From Alphaproteobacteria bacterium (lineage in GTDB: Bacteria; Pseudomonadota; Alphaproteobacteria; Bin95), in NCBI GenBank assembly GCA_022822125.1, contig JAJECF010000061.1:1-44558 (forward strand): a stretch of 44,558 nucleotides of DNA, read 5' to 3'. Below, in pieces: positions 1-7,484 of the stretch (position 1 is its first letter; the number at the start of each line of letters is the position of its first letter). The translations under genes were made by a program, and so were the position numbers. Below the pieces are notes generated by a model. The model did not search any database and was not told the DNA's origin. It was given only the letters and a program-made list of their open reading frames with translations.

Positions 1-1
1 C

Positions 2-322
2 TACATGACCGCCGGCGACCGCGAGGAAGCGCTGGCGCTCGCGCGCATGCTGGTCGGCGAGCGGCTTGCGGCCTGCGCCAACGTGCTGGGGGAAGCCACG
101 TCCGTCTATCGCTGGGAGGGCGCGGTGCAGGAGGAGGGGGAGGTCGTGCTGGTCGCAAAGACCGTCGAGGAGCATGTGCAAGCCGCCGCCCGGCGGGTCC
201 GCGAGGCGCACAGCTATGACAGCCCCTGCGTCGTGGCGCTGCCCATTGCGGGCGGCGATGCGGACTTCCTCTCCTGGCTGCGGGAAGAGGTGCGGGTTTC
301 GGAGGCGGAGCGGGCGCGATGA
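2..322 (+). CDS. cutA: CutA-like divalent-cation tolerance protein (5' end outside window)
   Basis: The visible 107 residues match the CutA1 family almost from its N-terminus: a YxTAGDREEAxALAR start, the ERLAACANV segment, SVYRWEG, the central VVLVAKT strand, and the late AHSYDSPCVVALPI motif followed by the FLSWL helix. CutA proteins are small cytosolic trimers with a ferredoxin-like fold, linked to copper or other divalent-cation tolerance; the molecular role is still debated. The reading frame is open to the left edge, and the first visible in-frame ATG at 5 lies inside the first conserved beta-strand, so the real start is just upstream of the window. The last four bases overlap the start of the MFS gene (ATGA), implying co-translation. 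Confidence 0.85.
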   Translation, partial: YMTAGDREEALALARMLVGERLAACANVLGEATSVYRWEGAVQEEGEVVLVAKTVEEHVQAAARRVREAHSYDSPCVVALPIAGGDADFLSWLREEVRVSEAERAR

Positions 323-1566
323 GGACCGGTCCCTATCTCTTCCTCTGCGTCGGCCACAGCATCGACCATATCTTCATGCTGCTGTTCATGGCCGTGATCG
401 CCACCTCGGTCGCGCCCTTCTGGGGGCTGACCTACGGCGAACTTGCGCTGCTGTTCACGCCGGCGACCATCATGTTCGGCCTGGGCAGCCCGCTCGCCGG
501 CTGGCTCGCCGACCGCTGGTCCGGTCCCGGCATGATGACGGTGTATTTCGTCGGCATCGGGTTGTCCTCGGTGTTCACCGGCTTCGCCGACGGTCCCGTC
601 ATGCTGGGGTTCGGCCTCACGCTGGTCGGCATCTTCGCCTCGATCTACCATCCGGTCGGCATCCCGCTCATCGTGCGCGGCGCGGGCGACAAGCGCGGGC
701 GGCTGCTCGGCATCAACGGCGTGTTCGGCAGCGCCGGCATGGCGGTGACGCCCATCATCATGAGCGGCCTGCTGGCCGTCGGCGGCTGGCGGGCGGTGTT
801 CATCGTACCGGGGCTCGTGTCGATTGCGCTCGGCGTCCTCTTCCACATGCGCTTCCGGGAGAGCCTGCCGCTGCGCCGCACACGCGCCAGGACGCCGGCT
901 GCGCAGTCCGGATTCCGGGCGTTGATGCAGACATGGCGCTCGCAGCCGGAAGCGGAACGCCGGGACTTCATGCGCGCGATGGTCATCCTCGGCATCATCA
1001 CCGTCGCCACCGGGCTGATCTTCCAGGCGCTGACCAACGGCGTGCCGAAGATCGTCAACCACCGCGTCACCACGTTCGGCGACGACATCTTCCTGCTTTC
1101 GGCAACGGCGTCCGGGATCCTCGTGGTCAGCGGGCTGGCGCAATTGATCGGCGGCGAGCTTGCGGACCGCTTCCCGCTGCGCCGGCTCTTCATCGCCGTC
1201 TATGCCGGCCTGCCGCCGGCGCTCGCCGCCGCCGCGTTCGCCTACGATATGCCGATGATCGCAGTGTTCACGCTCGCCACGGCCATCGTCGTCGGCAACC
1301 AGCCGATCTCCGACCTCCTGTTTGCGCGCTACATGCCGGAGCAGTGGCTTTCCACCGCCTATGGCATCCGCTTCGCGCTCTCGCTCGGCAGCGGCGTGGT
1401 GGCGCTGCCTCTGCTCGGGCTCGGCTTCGACTATACCGGCGATTTCGCGCTGCTGTTCTACGCCATGGCGGCGGTGGCGGTGGTGGTGGTGCTGGCGGCG
1501 ATGAAGCTGCCGGCCGAAGCGAAGGCGGACGCCGCGGCAAGCGTTCGGACCGCGCCCGGCGAGTAA
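319..1566 (+). CDS. MFS transporter, fosmidomycin-resistance-like subfamily
   Basis: A 415-residue protein with about twelve hydrophobic segments, consistent with an inner-membrane major facilitator transporter. The N-terminal GHSIDHIFMLLF segment, the GLTYGELALLF turn and the GSPLAGWLADRW loop (the MFS A-like motif between helices 2 and 3) are typical of the Fsr-like branch. A long charged loop (about residues 180-215) separates the two six-helix halves. It starts on the ATGA overlap with cutA and ends six bases before the GTG of pobA, so the three are probably cotranscribed. The neighbouring pobA makes uptake or efflux of an aromatic acid a reasonable guess, but the Fsr branch is best known for drug efflux and the substrate cannot be read from the sequence. 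Confidence 0.8.
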   Translation: MRTGPYLFLCVGHSIDHIFMLLFMAVIATSVAPFWGLTYGELALLFTPATIMFGLGSPLAGWLADRWSGPGMMTVYFVGIGLSSVFTGFADGPVMLGFGLTLVGIFASIYHPVGIPLIVRGAGDKRGRLLGINGVFGSAGMAVTPIIMSGLLAVGGWRAVFIVPGLVSIALGVLFHMRFRESLPLRRTRARTPAAQSGFRALMQTWRSQPEAERRDFMRAMVILGIITVATGLIFQALTNGVPKIVNHRVTTFGDDIFLLSATASGILVVSGLAQLIGGELADRFPLRRLFIAVYAGLPPALAAAAFAYDMPMIAVFTLATAIVVGNQPISDLLFARYMPEQWLSTAYGIRFALSLGSGVVALPLLGLGFDYTGDFALLFYAMAAVAVVVVLAAMKLPAEAKADAAASVRTAPGE

Positions 1567-1571
1567 CGGCC

Positions 1572-2738
1572 GTGGCGCGCACGCAAGTCGGCATCGTCGG
1601 CGCCGGCCCGGCCGGGCTGATGCTCTCCCACCTGCTCGCCCGCGCCGGCATCGACAGCGTCGTGCTGGAGCGCCGCTCGCGCGGCTGGATCGAGGCGCGG
1701 GTGCGCGCCGGGCTGCTGGAGCATGGCAGCGTGGACCTGCTGGAGCGCACCGGCCTCGGCGCGCGCATGGCGGACCTGGCGCTGCGCCATCGCGGCATCG
1801 AGATTTCGACCGGCGGGCGCCGGCGCCATATCGACTTCATGGCGATGACCGGCGGCAGGGGCGTCACCGTCTATGCCCAGCATGAGGTGGTGAAGGACCT
1901 GGTGGCGGCGCGGCTGGAGGCCGGCGGCGATCTGCGCTTCGAGGTCGAGGCCGTGCAGTTGGAAGGCATCGAAGGCCCCGAGCCGCGCCTCGTCTGGCCG
2001 GGCGGCGCACTCGCCTGCGACTTCATCGCCGGCTGCGACGGCTATCACGGCGTCTCGCGCGCCTCGATCCCGGCCGGCGCACTGACGCTCTTCCACCGCG
2101 AATTCCCCTATGCCTGGCTCGGCCTGCTGGCCGAGGCGCCGCCCTTTCAGGACGAGCTGGTCTATGCCCGCCACGAGGCCGGCTTCGCGTTGTTCAGCAT
2201 GCGCTCGCCGGAGCTCACGCGCGCCTATGTGCAATGCCGGGCGGACGAGGACCCGGAACGCTGGTCGGCCGACGAACTCTGGGACGAGCTCGACCGGCGG
2301 CTCGGCGTGCGGCTCAACCGGGGGCCGCTGCTGCTGAAATCGGTGACGCCGATGCGCGCCTTCGTGGCCGAGCCGATGCGCCACGGGCGGCTGTTCCTCG
2401 CGGGCGACGCCGCCCATATCGTGCCGCCGACAGGCGCCAAGGGCATGAACCTCGCCTTCGCCGACGTGGTGGCGCTTTCGAGGGCGCTCGTCCGCTACTA
2501 CCGCGACGGCGACGGGGCGGGCCTCGACGCCTATTCCGAAACCTGCCTCGCGCGCGTGTGGAAGGTGCAGCGCTTCTCCATGTGGATGACGCGCCTGCTG
2601 CACCGGGACCCGGCGCATGACGAATTCGAGCGCCGCCTGCAGGGCGCGGAGCTGGAATATCTGCTCGGCTCCGACGCCGCCCGCCTGAGCCTCGCCGAAA
2701 ACTACACCGGCCTGCCGCTCGACCTGGAGGGCGTTTAG
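1572..2738 (+). CDS. pobA: 4-hydroxybenzoate 3-monooxygenase
   Basis: Class A flavoprotein monooxygenase that hydroxylates 4-hydroxybenzoate to protocatechuate using NADPH and O2, the entry step to the beta-ketoadipate pathway. The 388-residue length is normal for PobA (about 390). Visible motifs: the dinucleotide fold VGIVGAGPAGLML at residues 6-18, the PobA-type ARVRAGLLEHG segment that contains the substrate- and NADPH-side arginines, the second FAD motif AGDAAHIVPPTGAKGMNLAF with Asp at about 279, and the C-terminal ENYTGLPL that carries the active-site Tyr of PobA. I chose GTG 1572 because it falls directly before the Rossmann strand and six bases after the MFS stop; the frame is open much further upstream but only as an overlap with the transporter. 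No protocatechuate ring-cleavage gene is in the window. Confidence 0.88.
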   Translation: MARTQVGIVGAGPAGLMLSHLLARAGIDSVVLERRSRGWIEARVRAGLLEHGSVDLLERTGLGARMADLALRHRGIEISTGGRRRHIDFMAMTGGRGVTVYAQHEVVKDLVAARLEAGGDLRFEVEAVQLEGIEGPEPRLVWPGGALACDFIAGCDGYHGVSRASIPAGALTLFHREFPYAWLGLLAEAPPFQDELVYARHEAGFALFSMRSPELTRAYVQCRADEDPERWSADELWDELDRRLGVRLNRGPLLLKSVTPMRAFVAEPMRHGRLFLAGDAAHIVPPTGAKGMNLAFADVVALSRALVRYYRDGDGAGLDAYSETCLARVWKVQRFSMWMTRLLHRDPAHDEFERRLQGAELEYLLGSDAARLSLAENYTGLPLDLEGV

Positions 2739-2776
2739 CGCATGGCCCGTTCTGGTTGAACCGGAGGTCCGGCCAT

Positions 2777-2839
2777 CCCCTTCGACAAGCTCGGGCCCGC
2801 CCCTCGATACGCGGCTGGCGCCGCTACTCGGGATGAGGA
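2777..2839 (+). repeat. Dispersed intergenic repeat, TTCGACAAGCTC type
   Basis: Contains, in order, CCCCTTCGACAAGCTCGGG, CCTCGATACGCGGCTGGCG and CCGCTACTCGGGATGAGG. The same modules recur at 3041-3103 in the same orientation and, inverted, at 2960-3030. Repeats with a CTTCGACAAGCTCAGG core are widespread in proteobacterial intergenic regions; they are non-coding and their mode of spread is not established. Confidence 0.7.
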
Positions 2840-2895
2840 AATCCTGCTTTTGTTCTTTTCGTCATCCTGAGCAGCGCCTCCCCTTCCTCATCCTG

Positions 2896-3160
2896 ATACC
2901 AGCGGTCGTTGATCGGAACCGATGGCGCGGCACCTGCCTACCGCAGCCCGGGTCCTTCGTCCTCATCCTGAGTAGCGACCGCGCCAGCAGCCTGTCCTGA
3001 GCTTGCCGAAGGGGGCGCGTATCGAAGGATGCCCCGCCGTCCCCTTCGGCAAGCTCAGGACAGGCTCTCGATACGCGGCTGGCGCCGCTACTCGGGATGA
3101 GGAGAGGCGGGGACACCGGGCGGCATTTGCCCATGAGCACCCACCCGGCGCCGTTGGTAT
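2896..3160. mobile_element. TA-flanked palindromic MITE-like element, copy 1, interrupted
   Basis: The left part (2896-2957) and right part (3126-3160) together match the intact copy at 4257-4351: both begin with ATACC and GCGGTCGTTGATCGGAACCG and end with CCGTTGGTAT or CCGCCGGTAT. The terminal bases are inverted repeats, and both copies are bounded by TA. Between the halves lie about 168 extra bases made up of the inverted-repeat unit at 2960-3103 plus a short remainder. The inference is that one small element was split by a later one. Confidence 0.6.
2960..3103. repeat. Inverted-repeat unit inserted inside the MITE-like element
   Basis: The outer arms are TCCTCATCCTGAGTAGCG (2960-2977) and CGCTACTCGGGATGAGGA (3086-3103), complementary at 17 of 18 positions. 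Inner arms CCTGTCCTGAGCTTGCCGAA (2991-3010) and TTCGGCAAGCTCAGGACAGG (3045-3064) are perfect complements. In RNA this would form one long imperfect hairpin of about 140 nt. It is built from the same modules as the free copy at 2777-2839, placed head to head. Confidence 0.7.
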
Positions 3161-3351
3161 GAGTAGCCGCGAAGCGGCGTATCGAAGGGCGGCCACCGCC
3201 TCGTTTCATTACGGGCGGGCGCCGCATCAAGGACAGGCGCTTCTTCCGGAGCGGCCTTCAGACCGGGGTGGCGATTTCGGGCGTCAACCGAAATATGCTT
3301 CTATCGGAACGGCTGCCGCTCCAGCGGCGGCCCGAACGGGAGAAGAGGCAT

Positions 3352-4257
3352 ATGAAGGTTCTGGTAATCGGCGGCACAGGCTTTATCGGGCACCGCCTGG
3401 TGCCGCTGCTGGCCGGGCGCGGCGCGGAGGTCGTCGCCATGGACATCGCGCCCGACGCGGCCGATTTCGGCGCCATAGCGGAGACGCGCAAGGGCGACGT
3501 GACGCAATTCGACCAGGTGATGGCGCTCGTCGCGGAGACGAAGCCCGACCGGCTGGTCAACCTCGCCTATTTCATCGGCGAGCTGCCGCCACGCACCGCC
3601 CTCAAGCTCGACATTCTCGGCATGGGCAATTGCTTCGAGGCCGCCCGGCTCGCCGGCGTGGCGCACACCGTCTATGCCAGCTCGCTCGCCGTCAGCGGCC
3701 TCCAGAGCCATTTCGGCGAGCGCGCGGCGGATGAGGACGACCACCGCTACGGCGACAACCAATACGCCATGCACAAGATCTTCAACGAATGGCAGGCGCA
3801 GGACTATGCGGACAAATACGCCATGGCGATCACCGGCATCAGGCCGGCGAATGTGACCGGGCCGGACAAGATCTACGGCTCCATCGACCATGTGCGCTGC
3901 ATCACCTTCCCGGCCCGGGGCGCGCCCGTGAGTTTCCCCCATGCCGACGCCATGCGCGCGCCCGTCCATGTGGACGATGTGGCGGAGGCGTTTGCGCGCG
4001 TGACGATGGCCGATGCGCCGCAGCACCGGCTCTACAACACGGGCGGCCACGCGATCTCGATGGGCGCGCTCGCAGCGCTGGTGCGCGAGGTCCTGCCGGA
4101 GGCCGATATCTCCTTCGAGAACGAGACCGGCGGGCTCGCCGCTTCCGGCAATTACCTGATCGACAACCGCCGCCTGGTGGAGGAATTCGGCCTGCAATAC
4201 ACACCGTTCCGCGACCGCGTGCGCCAGATTATCGAGGCGGTGCAGGCGGAGGAGTAA
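3352..4257 (+). CDS. NAD(P)-dependent epimerase/dehydratase (extended SDR)
   Basis: A 301-residue cytosolic protein of the extended short-chain dehydrogenase family that acts on nucleotide sugars or related compounds. The N-terminal VLVIGGTGFIGHRL is the TGxxGxxG NAD(P)-binding loop (residues 3-16). Further on come YASSLAVSG (catalytic Ser region), then YGDNQYAMHKIFNEW, which supplies the YxxxK dyad, and the RPANVTGP segment typical of the family. I placed the start at ATG 3352 because it directly precedes the first Rossmann strand and follows AGAAGAGG; the open frame to 3268 lacks family similarity. The substrate is not identifiable. The stop codon shares its last base with a MITE-like element, and the next gene is convergent. 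Confidence 0.75.
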   Translation: MKVLVIGGTGFIGHRLVPLLAGRGAEVVAMDIAPDAADFGAIAETRKGDVTQFDQVMALVAETKPDRLVNLAYFIGELPPRTALKLDILGMGNCFEAARLAGVAHTVYASSLAVSGLQSHFGERAADEDDHRYGDNQYAMHKIFNEWQAQDYADKYAMAITGIRPANVTGPDKIYGSIDHVRCITFPARGAPVSFPHADAMRAPVHVDDVAEAFARVTMADAPQHRLYNTGGHAISMGALAALVREVLPEADISFENETGGLAASGNYLIDNRRLVEEFGLQYTPFRDRVRQIIEAVQAEE

Positions 4258-4351
4258 TACCGGCGGTCGTTGATCGGAACCGATGGCGCGGCGCCTCCCT
4301 GCCGTAGCCCCGGTCCTTTGCCCGTGAGTTTCAACCCGGTGCCGCCGGTAT
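4257..4351. mobile_element. TA-flanked palindromic MITE-like element, copy 2 (intact)
   Basis: 95 bases bounded by perfect terminal inverted repeats ATACCGGCGG (4257-4266) and CCGCCGGTAT (4342-4351). If the duplicated target is TA, the core runs from CCGGCGG to CCGCCGG. It matches the two halves of the interrupted copy at 2896-3160. It lies between two convergent genes, directly at the epimerase stop codon, and its dyad symmetry could act as a bidirectional transcription stop. No transposase is encoded, so mobility would depend on an enzyme elsewhere. Confidence 0.7.
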
Positions 4352-4381
4352 AGGCGGCTCTGCCGGCGCGGGGCCGCCCGT

Positions 4382-5572
4382 TCAGATCGCGCCGGCGGCG
4401 CGCATATCGGCGATTTCGGCCTTGGAATAGCCGAGTTCGGCCAGGATTTCGTCATTATGCTCGCCGAGTTCGGCCGTCGCGGTGCGGATTGCGGACGGGG
4501 TGCGGGAGAGCTTCGCCGCCTGCCCCACGATCTCGAAGGTCCCGAGGCGCGGATGGTCCACCGGCACCGCCATCTCGACATGGCGCACCTGCGGGTCGGC
4601 GAACATCTCGTCCATGCGGTAGATCGGCCCGCAGGGCACGCCGGCGGCATTGAGCGCCTCCATCCATTCCGCGGAGGACCTCTGCCGGGTGATGACGGCG
4701 ATCTCCTCATGCAGGGCCGCGCGGTTGTCGGAGCGCGCCCTGGCCGTCGCGTAGTCGGGGTTCTGCAGCCAGCGGTCGGCGCCCAGCGCCGCCGCGAAAC
4801 GCCGCCAGATCTGGTCGCCGGCCGCAGCGATGTTCACATAGCCGTCCGCGGTTTCGAACACGCCGGTCGGGATCGAGGTCGGGTGGTCGTTGCCGGCCTG
4901 CTTCGGCACCTCGCCGTCCTTGAGGTAGCGGGCGGCCTGGAAATCCAGCATCTGGATCATCGCCTCCAGCAGCGAGGTCTTCACCCACTGCCCCCGCCCC
5001 GACACTTCGCGCTCCAGCAGCGCCACCAGGATGCCCTGCGCGCAGAAGACGCCGGCGCAGAGGTCCGCCACCGGGATGCCGGCGCGCACCGGCCCGCCGC
5101 CCGGATGGCCGGTGATCCACATGACGCCGCCCATGCCCTGCGCGATCTGGTCGAAGCCCGGCCGCGCCGCCGTCGGCCCGTCCTGCCCGAAGCCCGAAAT
5201 CGAGCCCAGCACGATGCGCGGATTGACCTTCGAGAGCGCCTCGTAACCGATGCCGAGGCGGTGCTTCACATCCGGGCGGTAGTTCTCCACCACCACATCG
5301 GAGCGCTCGACCAGCCGGAAGAACGCCTCGCGGCCGCTGTCGGACTTGAGGTCGAGCGTCATGCAGCGCTTGTTGCGGTGCAGGTTCTGGAAGTCGAACC
5401 CGTCGCGCGGGCCGCCCAGCCCCTCGCCGAGGGCGGGGTCCGGCGGCGCCTCGATCTTGATGACGTCTGCGCCCCAGTCGGCAAGCTGGCGCACGCAGGT
5501 CGGCCCGGCGCGAACGCGGGTGAGGTCGAGGACGCTGAAACGCGAAAGCGGCATGCCGGTCGTCGCGGCCAT
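4382..5572 (-). CDS. CaiB/BaiF-type (class III) CoA-transferase
   Basis: A 396-residue protein, the usual length for class III CoA-transferases, which move CoA between carboxylic acids through an aspartyl-CoA thioester in a dimer of interlocked rings. The N-terminus (VLDLTRVRAGPTCVRQLADWGADVIKIE) and FQNLHRNKRCMTLDL are family signatures. The catalytic aspartate is Asp170 in GIPVADLCAGVF, equivalent in position to Asp169 of formyl-CoA transferase. A second member lies at 28547-29758. The gene is divergent from the glutaminase-like gene (150-base gap) and convergent with the epimerase. The acyl acceptor cannot be predicted. ATG 5572 gives the longer form; an internal ATG six codons later is the alternative start. 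Confidence 0.85.
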   Translation of the reverse strand: MAATTGMPLSRFSVLDLTRVRAGPTCVRQLADWGADVIKIEAPPDPALGEGLGGPRDGFDFQNLHRNKRCMTLDLKSDSGREAFFRLVERSDVVVENYRPDVKHRLGIGYEALSKVNPRIVLGSISGFGQDGPTAARPGFDQIAQGMGGVMWITGHPGGGPVRAGIPVADLCAGVFCAQGILVALLEREVSGRGQWVKTSLLEAMIQMLDFQAARYLKDGEVPKQAGNDHPTSIPTGVFETADGYVNIAAAGDQIWRRFAAALGADRWLQNPDYATARARSDNRAALHEEIAVITRQRSSAEWMEALNAAGVPCGPIYRMDEMFADPQVRHVEMAVPVDHPRLGTFEIVGQAAKLSRTPSAIRTATAELGEHNDEILAELGYSKAEIADMRAAGAI

Positions 5573-5663
5573 CTCGGGAGTCTCCGGATCGTCGGAAGGC
5601 AGGGGACCTCATTAGCAGCCCCATCGCCGCCCGTCATCTGCACGGGCGAATGCCGCAAACAGG

Positions 5664-5690
5664 ATGACCGTCCCGCGCATCTGTTATAGT
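5664..5690 (+). promoter_or_regulatory. Possible promoter for the glutaminase-like gene
   Basis: TATAGT at 5685-5690 matches five of six -10 consensus positions, with a weak -35-like ATGACC at 5664-5669 (15-base spacer). It lies 33 bases before GTG 5723 and faces the plus-strand operon. Confidence 0.35.
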
Positions 5691-5722
5691 CAGAGGATTC
5701 GCCGCTGCGGGAGCGTTATGCC

Positions 5723-6490
5723 GTGACGATGCCTCTGGTCGGAATTTCGGCCTGCACCAAGACCTTCCACGCCTTTCCGGTGCATTCGGTCCATTCCCGT
5801 TTCGCCGAGGTCATGGTGGAGGTCGTCGGCGCCGCGCCGCTGCTGATCCCGCCGGTCGGCGCGCATATCGACATTCCCGATCTCGTGTCGCGGTTCGACG
5901 GCATCGTCACCACCGGCAGCCCCTCCAATGTCCAGCCGCATCTCTACGGCCAGGAGCCCGACCCCGAGAACACGAATTTCGACCCCGGACGGGACGCCAC
6001 CACGCTCCCCATGCTGCGCGAGGCGGCGCGCCAGGGCGTGCCGGTGCTGGCGATCTGCCGGGGCATCCAGGAGCTGAATGTCGCGTTCGGCGGCACGCTT
6101 CACCAGTTCGTCCACAAGACGCCGGGCTGCCAGGACCACCGCTCGATGAAGACCCGCCCGATGGGCGGCCGCGCGGCGCTGCGCCATGCGGTGACGCTGG
6201 CGGAAGGCGGGTTGCTGCGCCGCATCGCCGGTGGCCGCGCCATGGAGATGGTGAACTCGCTCCATGCCGAAGGGGTGGACCGGGTGGCGGACGGATTCAT
6301 GGTGGAGGCGCTCGCGCCCGACGGCGTCGTGGAAGGAATCTCGCGCCCCGGCGGCGCGTTCTGCCTCGGCGTGCAGTGGCACCCGGAAACGCTCTACCAG
6401 ACCAACGCCTTCGCGCGCGCCATCTTCGCCGCTTTCGGGGAAGCGGTGAAAGCCCATATGCTGGGCGCCGGCGCGGCGCAGGCGGCATGA
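5723..6490 (+). CDS. Gamma-glutamyl-gamma-aminobutyrate hydrolase family protein (peptidase C26)
   Basis: Class I glutamine amidotransferase-like hydrolase of 255 residues, close in layout to PuuD, which cleaves gamma-glutamyl-GABA in putrescine breakdown. The nucleophile is Cys112 in LAICRGIQELNVAFGG and the catalytic His/Glu pair is His220 and Glu222 in GVQWHPE. The early GIVTTGSPSNVQPHLYG loop is also typical. A GTG start at 5723 has GCGGGAG nine bases upstream; ATG 5729 is a near alternative. It overlaps the next gene by ATGA. No other puu genes accompany it, so the physiological gamma-glutamyl substrate is uncertain. Confidence 0.82.
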   Translation: MTMPLVGISACTKTFHAFPVHSVHSRFAEVMVEVVGAAPLLIPPVGAHIDIPDLVSRFDGIVTTGSPSNVQPHLYGQEPDPENTNFDPGRDATTLPMLREAARQGVPVLAICRGIQELNVAFGGTLHQFVHKTPGCQDHRSMKTRPMGGRAALRHAVTLAEGGLLRRIAGGRAMEMVNSLHAEGVDRVADGFMVEALAPDGVVEGISRPGGAFCLGVQWHPETLYQTNAFARAIFAAFGEAVKAHMLGAGAAQAA

Positions 6491-7422
6491 CGGCGGGGGC
6501 CGCCCGGCCGCCCTCGCTTCCCGATCCCTTCGCCGAAAGGCGGGTCGTTACCGCGGATGACGGGCTGGAGCTCAGCCTCTACCGCTTGCGGGAGGGAAAG
6601 CGCGGCGCGCCGGCCCTGCTCTGGGGCCATGCAAACGGCTTCCCGGCCGGCGGCTATGCGCCGCTGCTCCGCCTGCTGGCGCGCGACTTCCGCGTCTATG
6701 CCTATGATGCGCGCGGGCATGGCGGGTCCGGCCTGCCGGCGGGCGCGCCGGATTTCGACCGCTACGCCGCCGACCTCGACCTCGTTTGCGACGCGGTGCG
6801 GGCGGAGGCGGGCGATGCGCCGTTCTTCTATGCCTCGCACAGCTTTTGCGGTGTTGCGGGGCTCCGGCTCGCCGGCGTGTTCGGGCGTGAGCCGTGGGAG
6901 GCCTTCACCGCCTTCGAACCGCCGGTCTCGCCGCCGCTCGACCATCCCGCGCGGCGCTATTCGGAGGAGGCGTCGCGCGCGCTGTCCGCCATGGCGCTCC
7001 GGCGCAGGCCGCGCTGGGCCGACCCGGAAACCTTCCGCCTGGCGCTGGCCGGACGGGACGCCTATCGCGGTTTCGACGCGGAAGCGCTGGCCGGCCATTG
7101 CCGGGGCTCCCTGCACCCGACAGAAGCCGGCGACTGGCGGCTCGCCTGCCCCGGACCGCTGGAGGCGCACAATTACGAGGCGGCGCTCGACCCCTCGACC
7201 TATGAGGGGCTTGCGCGCATCGCCCGGCCCGTCACCTTCGTGGCCTCCCTGGACGGCGGCGCCTCCGGCAATCCGAGCTGGGCCGCAACCGTGCAGGCCG
7301 ATTGCGCCCGGCGCGCGCCGAACGGGCGGCTGGCGACCTTCTCCGCCGCCGGCCATCTCGTGCCGTTCGAAGACCCTGCGCGCTGCGCGGCGCTGCTGCG
7401 CGAGATGCCTGACGGAATTTGA
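6487..7422 (+). CDS. Alpha/beta-fold hydrolase
   Basis: A 311-residue hydrolase. Visible: the oxyanion-loop segment WGHANGFPAGGY (about 46-57), YDARGHGGSG after strand 4, the nucleophile elbow SHSFCG with Ser119 (an S-H-S-F-C-G variant of GxSxG), and the terminal catalytic His290 in AAGHLVPFEDP. The HANGF motif is shared by many uncharacterised esterase or epoxide-hydrolase-like proteins. The start codon overlaps the stop of the upstream amidase-like gene (ATGA), so the two are translationally coupled. The substrate is unknown. Confidence 0.75.
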   Translation: MTAGAARPPSLPDPFAERRVVTADDGLELSLYRLREGKRGAPALLWGHANGFPAGGYAPLLRLLARDFRVYAYDARGHGGSGLPAGAPDFDRYAADLDLVCDAVRAEAGDAPFFYASHSFCGVAGLRLAGVFGREPWEAFTAFEPPVSPPLDHPARRYSEEASRALSAMALRRRPRWADPETFRLALAGRDAYRGFDAEALAGHCRGSLHPTEAGDWRLACPGPLEAHNYEAALDPSTYEGLARIARPVTFVASLDGGASGNPSWAATVQADCARRAPNGRLATFSAAGHLVPFEDPARCAALLREMPDGI

Positions 7423-7450
7423 TTTTTCGCAAAAATTCGCACATTCGGGC

Positions 7451-7479
7451 TTGTCAAGCGCGACAATCCGTCCTAATTA
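7451..7479 (+). promoter_or_regulatory. Promoter with overlapping dyad upstream of the candidate small RNA
   Basis: TTGTCA (7451-7456), a 17-base spacer and TAATTA (7474-7479). The -35 resembles consensus; the -10 is weak by E. coli rules but CCTAATT fits the looser alphaproteobacterial pattern. The -35 is embedded in a perfect dyad, TTGTCAAGCGCGACAA (7451-7466; arms TTGTC and GACAA), a likely operator. Just upstream, TTCGCA occurs twice ten bases apart (7426-7431 and 7436-7441). Confidence 0.5.
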
Positions 7480-7484
7480 CAGTC

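Larger units (their letters stand above)
2739..3351. repeat. Gene-free repeat block between pobA and the epimerase gene
   Basis: About 610 bases with no credible gene. It consists largely of dispersed intergenic repeats, itemised separately: a free copy of a repeat built from CTTCGACAAGCTC and CGATACGCGGCTGG modules (2777-2839), loose CATCCTGAG fragments (about 2860-2895), a TA-flanked palindromic element (2896-3160) split by an inverted-repeat insertion (2960-3103), and a partial third copy with GTATCGAAGG (about 3161-3190). From 3200 to 3340 I see nothing further except the ribosome-binding site (AGAAGAGG) of the next gene. Confidence 0.75.

Noticed and set aside
66..1571. Long open frame running through the MFS gene into pobA
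   Set aside because: It is an out-of-frame reading of the transporter, Arg/His-rich and without family similarity. Only the part from GTG 1572 encodes PobA.
2739..3351. CRISPR array in the repeat-rich gap
   Set aside because: The repeats are inverted and nested, are not regularly spaced, and have no spacers of uniform length.
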